The notes under the pieces were generated by a model, which was not told the DNA's origin, did no database searches, and saw nothing but the letters and a program-made list of their open reading frames with translations. A stretch of DNA of 64,000 nt. Origin: Bifidobacterium sp. (GTDB lineage: Bacteria > Actinomycetota > Actinomycetes > Actinomycetales > Bifidobacteriaceae). The translations under genes were made by a program, and so were the position numbers. Of this stretch, positions 25,501-33,439 are shown piece after piece. Each line of letters opens with the position of its first letter. The stretch's first letter is position 1. Location of the stretch: the NCBI GenBank assembly GCA_022640915.1, contig JALCCT010000001.1:124001-188000 (forward strand). The letters run 5' to 3'.

Positions 25501-26629
25501 AAAGAGCCCGGCGCGATTCCACCGCATCGGCCAAAGTACGCAGCAGTTCCTCGGTTCGATCCCACGGCACACAGGCGTCGGTGACCGACTGGCCGTAGAC
25601 CAGCTGGCTCAGCGACGCCGGCCGCTGATGCCCGCCGACGAGGAAGCTCTCCAGCATAACGCCTGATATGCCTGGTTCGCCGGCGGCGAGCCGGGAGGCG
25701 ATATTCTCCACAACCTGAGCCTCACGTGTCTCATCCTTGCCGCAATTGCCGTGCGCCGCATCGATTACGATTCCATGCTCGCTTGGACCGCCGGCCTTCG
25801 CAGCCTTGAGCGCCTCCATGGCCTCGGCTACGGATCGCGAATCGTAATTAGGCCCGTGGCTTGAGCCGCGCAACACCACATGACAGTCCGGATTGCCTTT
25901 GGTCTCCGCCGCAATCACACGCCCGTCGAGGTTGATGGACAGGAAATGATGTTCACAAGATGCCGCGTAGCACGAATCAGCCGCCGCCTTGAGCGAGCCG
26001 TCAGTGGAATTCTTGAAACCCACCGGCATCGACAGCCCGCTCGCCAGCTCGCGATGGACCTGGCTTTCCGTGTTGCGCGCCCCGATCGCGCCCCAGCTGA
26101 TCAGGTCACACAAGTACTGCGGCGTGATCGGGTCGAGCCATTCGGTCGCCGCGGGAAGCCCAAGGGTCAGCACGTCGGTAAGCACTTTGCGCGCCATCCA
26201 CATGCCCTTGCGGATATTGAAGCGCCCGTCAAGGTCAGGATCGTTGATCAGGCCTTTCCAGCCAATGGTCGTGCGCGGCTTCTCGAAGTAGACACGCATC
26301 ACGATGAGCAGCCGGTCATGCAACGCGTTATTCACCGCAGCAAGGCGCGCAGCGTACTCATGCGCGGCCTTCGGATCGTGTATCGAACATGGACCGACGA
26401 TCACCAGCAGCCGGTCATCGCGTCCGTGCAGCACATCACGGATCTCCCGTCGCGAGGAAAGCACAAGACCGCCCATCGCATCGCTCAGCGGCAGCTCTTT
26501 CAAAAATGCGCGCGGCGCGGGGATCGGGTCGAGCTGGCGGATGTTCACATCCACCGTTTCGGGGAAGACCGCGCTGGCGTCGAAACGCCGCTCGTCCTCG
26601 GAACTGTCCGGGCCGCGAAGACCTGCCAT
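25499..26629 (-). CDS. 3-deoxy-7-phosphoheptulonate (DAHP) synthase, copy 2
   Basis: A 376-residue paralogue of the preceding gene with the same class I motifs: LLVIVGPCSIHDPKAAHEYA, VYFEKPRTTIGWKGLINDPDLDG, ATEWLDPITPQYLCDLISWGAIGARNTESQVHRELASGLSMP, LRGSSHGPNYDS and IDAAHGNCGKDE. It starts at ATG 26629, eight bases after AGGAGG. Cys, His, Glu and Asp metal ligands appear present in both copies. Two isozymes are commonly regulated by different aromatic amino acids; which one each senses cannot be read here. Confidence 0.94.
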   Translation of the reverse strand: MAGLRGPDSSEDERRFDASAVFPETVDVNIRQLDPIPAPRAFLKELPLSDAMGGLVLSSRREIRDVLHGRDDRLLVIVGPCSIHDPKAAHEYAARLAAVNNALHDRLLIVMRVYFEKPRTTIGWKGLINDPDLDGRFNIRKGMWMARKVLTDVLTLGLPAATEWLDPITPQYLCDLISWGAIGARNTESQVHRELASGLSMPVGFKNSTDGSLKAAADSCYAASCEHHFLSINLDGRVIAAETKGNPDCHVVLRGSSHGPNYDSRSVAEAMEALKAAKAGGPSEHGIVIDAAHGNCGKDETREAQVVENIASRLAAGEPGISGVMLESFLVGGHQRPASLSQLVYGQSVTDACVPWDRTEELLRTLADAVESRRAL

Positions 26630-26755
26630 CAACCTGCCCCTCCTTGCCGTTGCACAGCTAATGAACTTCAACGGTACAAGAGGACCACGGCATATGCACG
26701 GCTGCGACTGCATAGTGGAATTGCGGTCGGCGCACACAACTGCCCGATATTAGAT

Positions 26756-26792
26756 CAATTCGGCCGCTGAGTATCTGTCAGCGGCCGAATTG
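26756..26792. terminator. Strong palindromic terminator after the peptidase/repeat region
   Basis: CAATTCGGCCGCTGA and its exact complement form a 15-bp stem with a 7-nt loop (GTATCTG). On the minus strand it follows the peptidase gene and the repeat array. It can work in both directions. Confidence 0.8.
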
Positions 26793-26816
26793 CACCAGTT
26801 ACATTAGTGGTACTGA

Positions 26817-27165
26817 TGCAGTACCGAGGGCCAGCACAAGCCGACCCTCAGCACATGTTGGCTGGGAAAAGCCCACAGGGCTTTCCCTTTTAAGCCAACG
26901 CGTCTGGGGTTGGGTTAGTGCAGAAATGTTTCAGCTTTGCAATACTTGCGGAGTACCGGAGGACGGCGTAAGCCGCCCTCCGGCGCGTGTTGGCTGGGAA
27001 AAGCCCACAGGGCTTTCCCTTTTAAGCCAACGCGTCTGGGGTTGGGTTAGTGCAGAAATGTTTCAGCTTTGCAATACTTGCGGAGTACCGGAGGACGGCG
27101 TAAGCCGCCCTCCGGCGCGTGTTGGCTGGGAAAAGCCCACAGGGCTTTCCCTTTTAAGCCAACGC
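26817..27165. repeat. 132-bp tandem repeats (about 2.6 copies) with nested hairpins
   Basis: The marker GTTGGCTGGG recurs at 26857, 26989 and 27121, so the period is 132 bp. Copies 2 and 3 are practically identical; copy 1 has diverged in its first 45 bases. Each unit contains a G/C-rich hairpin (GGAGGACGGC...GCCGCCCTCC) and a second hairpin with outer arms GTTGGCT/AGCCAAC and inner arms GGGAAA-GCCC/GGGCTTTCCC. The last copy ends on the stop codon of the peptidase gene. The forward open frame across it is periodic only because 132 is divisible by three. Confidence 0.92.
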
Positions 27166-28488
27166 GCCCATTGGATCCCAAGCAGGCAGCATGTGAGCTG
27201 GCTCGGATAGCGCCTGAAGATATTCTTCGGGAAGCATCGACTTGGGAACGGCGATCTCGTACACGTACTCACTGAACCAGTCGTCGCTCATCGTGAAGTA
27301 GCCCTTGTCGGCGATCTTGTCGCCCCACGAGTTCTCGACACGCCAACGGCGGGTCGTCGTGCCATCGTCGGCCACGTCGACACCGCAGAACGCCATCGCA
27401 TGATTCATCGCGGAATCGCCGAAGCGCACACGCTGCTCCTTGTCGAGGTCGAAATCAAAGCCATACACGCTGCCGTACTCGAACAGATCGGTCGCCCAGG
27501 CGCCATTGTCGCGATCCATCATCGGATGACAGTCCGCGCCGAACCACACCGGGATGCCCTGCTCTGTCATGATCTTGCGAGCGCAATCCTTCATGAACTG
27601 GTTGGGCACATTGAGATACTCAGTCGGGTCTCCGCCGACGACATTGCCCAGGTGCTCGATGCCGATCTTCTTGCCTTTGGGATGCTCCGCGCGCGGATCG
27701 TCGACCAGACAGACATAATCCTCGAACCCGGCGTTGATGTACGTGTTCCAGAAATCGACCGGCGTGATTTCGCCATCCCTGTGGAACGTACCATCCTTGT
27801 CGGTCCATTCCCAATCAAAACTCTTCGGCGGCTCGCCCAAGTGGATCGTCAGCATGCGATGTCCAGCTTCGACACCCTCATCAACGATCTTGTCAATGCA
27901 CGAAGGATCGGCGTACATGCGTGCGACCTGCGTGTGCAGCATGGAACGCAATTCGTGGTTCATCTGCCCGGTATTGGCCGATGACTGGGTCTCCGGGAAT
28001 ATCGGCTTGGGAACGGCGCCGTACTTTTTGTAGATGTTCATGGCCATTGTCCACTGGCCGCCGTCGCCCATCACATCAGCGAGCAAGTGCAACATCAGCT
28101 GTGAATCGGCAGGCTCGCCTGCACGGACCAGAGCGGCGACATCCCTCAGGAAGTAGTTGATGCGCTCCAGCTTGTCGTAATACATTGCGTAATTTTGCGA
28201 CAGCTCGAACTGATCGAGCCCCATCGATTTCTTCGCGATGAAACGAGCTGCGTTGAGCGAGCTGAACAGCCAGCAACGGCCAGAATGGTTCTGGTTCGTC
28301 GCCTCGCCGTTGTCGACCGTCACTGAGAAATGACGCTGCAGCAAGCGCGAACGATCGTAATTGCGAGCTACCTTGTCGATGCCCGACGTCGTCACGGCAT
28401 TCATGGCCAGACGGTTAACAGGCGAAGCTTCGAAGCCTTCGCGCAACGTTTCGAGTCGATCAGCGCTCAATGGCGTGATTCCAGACAT
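27154..28488 (-). CDS. pepC: C1-family aminopeptidase (PepC/bleomycin hydrolase)
   Basis: A 444-residue cytoplasmic cysteine aminopeptidase. The active-site Cys is in NQNHSGRCWLFSSLNAAR. The His is in SAMNHAMAFCGVD and the Asn in WRVENSWGDKIADKGYFTMSD. Family segments include FELSQNYAMYYDKLERINYFL and GDGGQWTMAMNIYKKYG. The C-terminus LPAWDPMGALA is the bleomycin-hydrolase tail that reaches into the active-site channel and sets aminopeptidase specificity. It starts at ATG 28488, after AGAAGGAGCAGT; the longer frame is not coding. Its last codons and stop (GTTGGCTTAA) form part of the third repeat copy. Confidence 0.94.
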   Translation of the reverse strand: MSGITPLSADRLETLREGFEASPVNRLAMNAVTTSGIDKVARNYDRSRLLQRHFSVTVDNGEATNQNHSGRCWLFSSLNAARFIAKKSMGLDQFELSQNYAMYYDKLERINYFLRDVAALVRAGEPADSQLMLHLLADVMGDGGQWTMAMNIYKKYGAVPKPIFPETQSSANTGQMNHELRSMLHTQVARMYADPSCIDKIVDEGVEAGHRMLTIHLGEPPKSFDWEWTDKDGTFHRDGEITPVDFWNTYINAGFEDYVCLVDDPRAEHPKGKKIGIEHLGNVVGGDPTEYLNVPNQFMKDCARKIMTEQGIPVWFGADCHPMMDRDNGAWATDLFEYGSVYGFDFDLDKEQRVRFGDSAMNHAMAFCGVDVADDGTTTRRWRVENSWGDKIADKGYFTMSDDWFSEYVYEIAVPKSMLPEEYLQALSEPAHMLPAWDPMGALA

Positions 28489-28746
28489 ACTGCTCCTTCT
28501 GCTGATAGCCGCATCAGCGCCTGTGCCGCCATGAGGCAGGCTGCGCACTGAATCAGCCTCGATTGCGACCTGAGCGCAAAACTGCGCCCGGTCGGATGAA
28601 TGATCCGGTACCAGTGTAATCACAGCCCTGTAAACGCAGGCCATCGCAGCCGCGATCCCATGACCCGGCGCCGCAGGCGCAGCTGCGTCATTGCGCGTTA
28701 TCCGCCCGACATCTGCGAAGCATTTACAGACTCGCAGCCACGACCT

Positions 28747-30210
28747 TTATTCTTCGGATTCTTCGTCACCTGCAGCGTGCGAGCTCTCGTCAGCGTCGCC
28801 GTCTTCCTTCGGGTCTTCGCCTGCGCCGCCTATGTCATCGGCATCGCGCGCTTCGCCTTCGTCGTCGGGCACCGGCCCGATCTGCGGCGTATCTTGGTCA
28901 TTGTCGTCTGCGATCGCGTTGAGCGCCGAAACGTCGGCGTCCTTAGGGCCTTGCGCGGGGACGAAATCGAAGCCGGAGAATGCGTTCGCGAACAGCGAAC
29001 GCAGCTCGGTCACCCGCTGGGTAATCGCGGACTCGCGCTCTTGCAGCTCCTTGATGTGCATTGTGAGTCCATCGAGCTCTGATTGGGCGGCCGCGCGGCG
29101 CTCCTCAACCTGCCTGTCAGCGTCCTTCCCAGCTTTGGCGAGAATCGCTGCCGCCTCGGTGTCGGCATCCTGCCGCTTGGCCGCCGCATAGGTATCAGCC
29201 TGCTCGCGCGCATTCCGGGCCTGCCCTATCAGCTCGTCCGCCTCCTGCTTCGCCTCGGCGCGGCGCTGCTCCAAATGATCAAGCAGATCGTTGACCTTGG
29301 CGGTCGCCTCATCCTGCTGGGTTGTGATGTCGTTGCGGATCTGCTCACTCTCGGCGTTCACCTTGCTGATCGTCTGCGTGCGCTGCACCTCGGCCTCGTC
29401 CATGATCTCGCGAGCCTTGGCGCTCGCTGAATCCGTGATCTCCCCGGCCTGGCGCCTGGCCTCGGTCATCATGCGCGAGACCTGCTCGCGCACCTCAGCG
29501 AGCTTCTTGTTCGCCTCGGCGAGCGCGCTTTCAATCTGATCGTTTGCCTCGCTCTTGAGCCGCGAGATCTCCTCATTCGCGGTTTTACGCTGCTGCGCAA
29601 TTTGAGCAGTGGCCTGCGCCTTCAATTCGGCGATCTCACGCTCCTGCGTCGCCCGTTCGGATGCGAGCCGCTTATTATGCTCTTCGCGCGCATTGGCCAG
29701 CTCGATCTCCACCGCATCGCGCTGTTCGGCCACGGTTTTAGCTGTCTGCGAAGTAAGCTGTTCTGCGTCATCCTTGGCGCCCTTGCTCAGTGTCGCAGCC
29801 TCGTTCTTCGCCTTACTGACTGCCGCTTCGGCTTTGGCGTCGGCGTCGTCGAGAATGCGCCGAGCATCGAGCTTTGCATTATTGAGCAGAGTCTGCGCCT
29901 GCGCCTGCGCGCTGGCGCGAGTGGCAGCGGCATCCTGCTTGGCACGTTCGAGCAATTCGCCGCTGGTCTGCTCTGCGGAAGCCAGCATCTGCTGGGCATT
30001 GGCCCCCAGCGAGGCAAAGGAATTGCCCTGCGCCGCCTTCTTGGCGTTCGTCTTCTCCTCCTGCAGCCGGGCCTGCAATTGCAGAATCGTGTCGTCGCTT
30101 GCCTTCACCTGCTCGCGAAGACGGCTCAGCGTTTCACTCGTCTGCGAGAACGCCTCATCTACCTGATCCTTGTCGTATCCACGCAGGACAGTCTGGAAGC
30201 CCTCCACCAT
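28747..30210 (-). CDS. Long coiled-coil protein, DivIVA/Scy/FilP-like
   Basis: A 487-residue protein. It starts MVEGFQTVLRGYDKDQVDEAFSQ, a short DivIVA-like N-terminal motif (F-x-x-x-L-R-GYD-x-x-QVD). About 390 residues of Ala/Glu/Lys/Gln-rich heptads predicted to form a continuous coiled coil follow. The last 90 residues are strongly acidic (DDEGEARDADD, DEESEE), probably disordered. The pattern matches actinobacterial polar scaffold proteins such as Scy and FilP, involved in polar growth and cell shape. It starts at ATG 30210, after AAAGGAAACAAC. The first 46 codons of the longer frame are not used. Function by analogy only. Confidence 0.8.
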   Translation of the reverse strand: MVEGFQTVLRGYDKDQVDEAFSQTSETLSRLREQVKASDDTILQLQARLQEEKTNAKKAAQGNSFASLGANAQQMLASAEQTSGELLERAKQDAAATRASAQAQAQTLLNNAKLDARRILDDADAKAEAAVSKAKNEAATLSKGAKDDAEQLTSQTAKTVAEQRDAVEIELANAREEHNKRLASERATQEREIAELKAQATAQIAQQRKTANEEISRLKSEANDQIESALAEANKKLAEVREQVSRMMTEARRQAGEITDSASAKAREIMDEAEVQRTQTISKVNAESEQIRNDITTQQDEATAKVNDLLDHLEQRRAEAKQEADELIGQARNAREQADTYAAAKRQDADTEAAAILAKAGKDADRQVEERRAAAQSELDGLTMHIKELQERESAITQRVTELRSLFANAFSGFDFVPAQGPKDADVSALNAIADDNDQDTPQIGPVPDDEGEARDADDIGGAGEDPKEDGDADESSHAAGDEESEE

Positions 30211-30454
30211 GTTGTTTCCTTTCGCACCCGGCACGAGACGTGCCGAAAAACTCACACCCGATTGAACTGTAACGCAAGAATTCTCAGGCACGCCGTAGAT
30301 TCGCCCAATCCACACCGATGGCGCATAGAACAATAACCCGACGAGCAAGCACAGCCGCGGTCAGCCCAGTATCTCCACCGTGGCGTGAACTCCGTGCGCT
30401 ACCCATACGTAGAGGCATACGACAGGAGTCACAATCGACAAATTCACAGAGTGT

Positions 30455-31135
30455 TCAGGCTAACAAGATGTCGCTGGAGGAAGGCTGGCGGTAATACCGA
30501 ATGGCCTCGCGAATCACGTTCTGCCCGGCGGCGACCTGTTGGCTCATCGGCAGCCCGCGCTGCGCGCGCTGCGATTGCGTGACCATCGGGAAATTGACGA
30601 AGCCCGCCAAGACGCGCTGCCGTGACGCCGCCCAATGCAACAGGCTGTAAAACAGCGAATTGCATACGAATGTGCCAGCATCCGAGCTGAGCGTAGCGGG
30701 AATGTCCTGCTTGGTGAAATCCGCCAGAATCGAACGTAGCGGCAGTCTCGTCCAGTATGCTGCCGGCCCCTGCTCATCGATGGGCTCACGGCTGGGCAAG
30801 GCGTTGTCGGCGTCCGGGCGGCTGGCATCCATGAGATTGGTCGCGCAACGCTCCAGCAAGATGCCGCGAGCCGCGCGCTTGAGCCCGGTAGCAATGACAA
30901 TATCGGGGCTGCTGGCCTCGATCGCCTTAAGCAGCGACGGCCAGGCATTCGAGAAACTGATAGGCAGCCGGACGGCTCTTATGGACACTTCCACATCACG
31001 CAACGGATCGTCATAGTCCCCGCTGCCGGCATGCAGACCCCGTGCGGCAATCGTTTCAGGCACTTCGTACGCAGGGTTGACCTCGATGCCGTCGTAAGGT
31101 CCGAACCCGGAAATCACCACACTGATATGCTCCAT
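30455..31135 (-). CDS. pcp: Pyroglutamyl-peptidase I family protein with altered catalytic His
   Basis: A 226-residue C15-family protein that in active form removes N-terminal pyroglutamate. It has VISGFGPYDGIEVNPAYEV at the N-terminus, catalytic Glu in ILLERCATNLMDA (E95) and Cys in AGTFVCNSLFYSLLHW (C158). The third triad residue, His in the usual G-F-[IV]-H-x-P, is Asn here (GFVNFP, N181; codon AAT at 30593-30595). One base change would restore CAT. There are also two insertions relative to short bacterial Pcp, around residues 105-125. Starts at ATG 31135. Activity is doubtful. Confidence 0.85.
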   Translation of the reverse strand: MEHISVVISGFGPYDGIEVNPAYEVPETIAARGLHAGSGDYDDPLRDVEVSIRAVRLPISFSNAWPSLLKAIEASSPDIVIATGLKRAARGILLERCATNLMDASRPDADNALPSREPIDEQGPAAYWTRLPLRSILADFTKQDIPATLSSDAGTFVCNSLFYSLLHWAASRQRVLAGFVNFPMVTQSQRAQRGLPMSQQVAAGQNVIREAIRYYRQPSSSDILLA

Positions 31136-31180
31136 GAGATCCAGTCTAGCGTCCGGTTCCTCTCGTGAGGATAAGCCGCA

Positions 31181-32287
31181 TCAGTGTCGTACGATCAGCC
31201 CGAGCATACGGCCTTCATGGGCCTTGTTCGCCCGGGAGCTGCGGCGGTGGGAGTACCACAGCGGATTTTCGAAGGTGCACATAGGATGGCGCAGCTTGTC
31301 GATGCGCTCGCTCAGCAGCGGCGAATCCTCGTCATCACGCAGGCACAGCCCGATCAGCTCCTCGTCTTCACGCAGATATTGGGTCGCAGCGGCGACGCGC
31401 GGCCGGGAATCGATGACATTGTCGCGCGGGATACCGCTGTCAGCCAGCTCCTGCAAAGCAGCGGCCACGAGGTCAACACCCGGCCCTGAAAATCGGGTCA
31501 GGCAATAGCTGCCAGGGAAATGCGCGTCGAAGTCATCGGCAATCCGGCCGCCGACCTCATAACAGTCTGCGCAGATACGCGGGCCAAGAGTCGCCACGAT
31601 GTTTTGCGGCTGCGCCCCCTTGCGCACCATCAGCGCAACACACGAACCGATCACACCATTGAGTAAACCGTTTCGTCCGCAATGCGCAGCCCCGATGACG
31701 CCGTGCTCGGGATCGGCGAGCAGCACCGGCATGCAATCCGCAGCAAACATGCCCAGAGCAAGACCCGTATGGGTGGTGACCTGCGCGTCGGCCTCGATGG
31801 TTTCGGCTGCCGGCCGCAGTCCTGACTCATGCTGATCGGCTACACGATGCTGCTGCGACGCAACTGCGTAATCAGACGAAGCGTTCCGTGCAGCCGGGCC
31901 ATCATACGAAACGATTGTTCCCGATAGATCGGCACCGTAGGGCGCATTGTGCACGAAATGCTCATCCATATCGAGGGCAATCCCGGAATGAACCTGGCTC
32001 ACCAAAGAGATATCGGCATTCAGCTCCTTGGCTAAGGCAATGCGATTCGCCTCAACGCGCCCCGGGTCCTCCCTTCCCTTGCCGCCGTAATTGCAGTCGC
32101 CCCAATCACCCTGGCTCACGCCGCCCAGCCGTGTGGTGTACACAACCTTGATGCCAGGAGCCAGGTCGATCGGTATGGTGACCGGAATCGGATTGCCCGC
32201 GCTGTCAGTCGGCGACATCGCGCTACTGTCAAGAATCGCATCATCACACTGCGAGGCGTCATTCGTCGCGGAAGAGAAATCAGTCAT
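31181..32287 (-). CDS. Laccase-domain protein (YfiH/PgeF family)
   Basis: A 368-residue protein of the multicopper-polyphenol-oxidase/LACC1 family, shown elsewhere to act as purine nucleoside phosphorylase/deaminase and to prevent peptidoglycan mis-assembly. Motifs: VVYTTRLGGVSQG, SLVSQVHSG (His), the core MFAADCMPVLLADPEHGVIGAAHCGRNGLLNGV with its Cys and His zinc ligands, and ATLGPRICADCYEVG. An insertion of about 35 residues (near 130-165, SYDGPAARNASSDY) and an N-terminal Ser/Asp-rich extension make it longer than the usual 240-260. Starts at ATG 32287; an internal start at about residue 24 is possible. Confidence 0.88.
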   Translation of the reverse strand: MTDFSSATNDASQCDDAILDSSAMSPTDSAGNPIPVTIPIDLAPGIKVVYTTRLGGVSQGDWGDCNYGGKGREDPGRVEANRIALAKELNADISLVSQVHSGIALDMDEHFVHNAPYGADLSGTIVSYDGPAARNASSDYAVASQQHRVADQHESGLRPAAETIEADAQVTTHTGLALGMFAADCMPVLLADPEHGVIGAAHCGRNGLLNGVIGSCVALMVRKGAQPQNIVATLGPRICADCYEVGGRIADDFDAHFPGSYCLTRFSGPGVDLVAAALQELADSGIPRDNVIDSRPRVAAATQYLREDEELIGLCLRDDEDSPLLSERIDKLRHPMCTFENPLWYSHRRSSRANKAHEGRMLGLIVRH

Positions 32288-32419
32288 AATCTAATCATGG
32301 TATGAAGCCCGGATCACATGCGCATTGCTGCTGTGCGCCAATAGCCGTCTGTCTTGCCCGATTGCCCACGGGCGGCGCAGGCCTCGCGATGCCTCTGCAA
32401 CGCCACAGCCGGCCTGCCT

Positions 32420-33283
32420 TCAGTCGAGTGTAGCGAGCTCCTCAGGCGTGAGATCCAGATCGCCAGCCTTGAGGCTGTCAAGGATCGTCTCGGGGCGGTG
32501 TGCCCCCGGGATGACGAAGACCTGATCGCCTTTGGCCAGCTCCCAGGCCAGCACGATCTGCTGATAGCTGACGCCGCGCGTCTTGGCCAACGCCCGGAAT
32601 GATCCGAATCGTTTCTCGTCCTTGGCCCTGCGGTATCCGCCAAGCGGACTCCAGCAGACGAAGGCCAAACCGACTTTGGCAGTGTAGTCGAGTGTATCCT
32701 GCGTATCGGTATGCACTGGCGAATACTGGTTCTGCACCGCAATAAGACGGTCACCGAGAATCCCGCGCGCGACGTCGATCAGTTCGATCGATGTGTTCGA
32801 GACGCCAGCGTATTGGGCAACGCCTTCGTCAAGCAACTGCTTGATGGCCTCAATGGACTCGTTATACGGCACTTTCGGATCCGGGCGATGCATGTAAAGC
32901 AGGTCGATCGAATCAACGCCAAGCGCTTGCGCAGACAGCTTGCCGTTGCGGATCAGGGTTTCCGGCCTGCCGTCAACCTCCCAGCTCGGTTTGCCGTCAA
33001 CGAAGTTACGAAAGTGCCCCACTTTGGTGGCGACGCAGACCTCATCACGCGGACCGTCCCAAGTCTGAAGGGCTTTGCGCACCAGTTTCTCACCAGTCTG
33101 CTCCTCGCCGCCCGAGCAGTAGTAGGCCCACGCGGTATCGATGTGACGACAGCCAGCGTCCAGCGCGGCGTGGATTGTCTCCAATCCCTTATCCTCGCCG
33201 AGATTGTTCTCCAACGTCAGCGGCATTTCGCCCAAACCGATAGCGGTTGTATCATATGGCCCAAGATTGCGGTGCAGCACCAT
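32420..33283 (-). CDS. Aldo/keto reductase
   Basis: A 287-residue NADPH-dependent reductase of the AKR superfamily. The catalytic tetrad is visible: Asp and Tyr in HIDTAWAYYCSGGEEQTGEKLV, Lys in EVCVATKVGHF, His in DLLYMHRPDPKVPYNESIEA. Also AQYAGVSNTSIELIDVA, AVQNQYSPVHTD and the coenzyme loop VIPGAHRPETILDSLKAGDLDLTPEELATLD. Starts at ATG 33283. The substrate is unknown. It stands between the laccase-domain and DUF2207 genes on the same strand without tight spacing. Confidence 0.92.
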   Translation of the reverse strand: MVLHRNLGPYDTTAIGLGEMPLTLENNLGEDKGLETIHAALDAGCRHIDTAWAYYCSGGEEQTGEKLVRKALQTWDGPRDEVCVATKVGHFRNFVDGKPSWEVDGRPETLIRNGKLSAQALGVDSIDLLYMHRPDPKVPYNESIEAIKQLLDEGVAQYAGVSNTSIELIDVARGILGDRLIAVQNQYSPVHTDTQDTLDYTAKVGLAFVCWSPLGGYRRAKDEKRFGSFRALAKTRGVSYQQIVLAWELAKGDQVFVIPGAHRPETILDSLKAGDLDLTPEELATLD

Positions 33284-33439
33284 GATATTCGTCCCTTCCC
33301 AAGGATCTTCCCAATAGCAAGCCCGATGCCGGCGCTTATATGACTAAGTGTAGCCACAACGCGCAATCGTCACATGCAATCCGACCGTATCTCACTGTGC
33401 CCGAAAGACACAACCTGCACAATCTGCCCGCAAAACGGC

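Noticed and set aside
26817..27165. CRISPR-like array
   Set aside because: The units are 132-bp near-identical tandem copies without unique spacers, and no cas genes are present.
26926..27210. A 94-codon forward frame across the repeats encoding a repeated MFQLCNTCGVPEDG peptide
   Set aside because: The peptide repeat follows from a repeat period divisible by three. It has no supporting start signals and is antisense to the pepC end.
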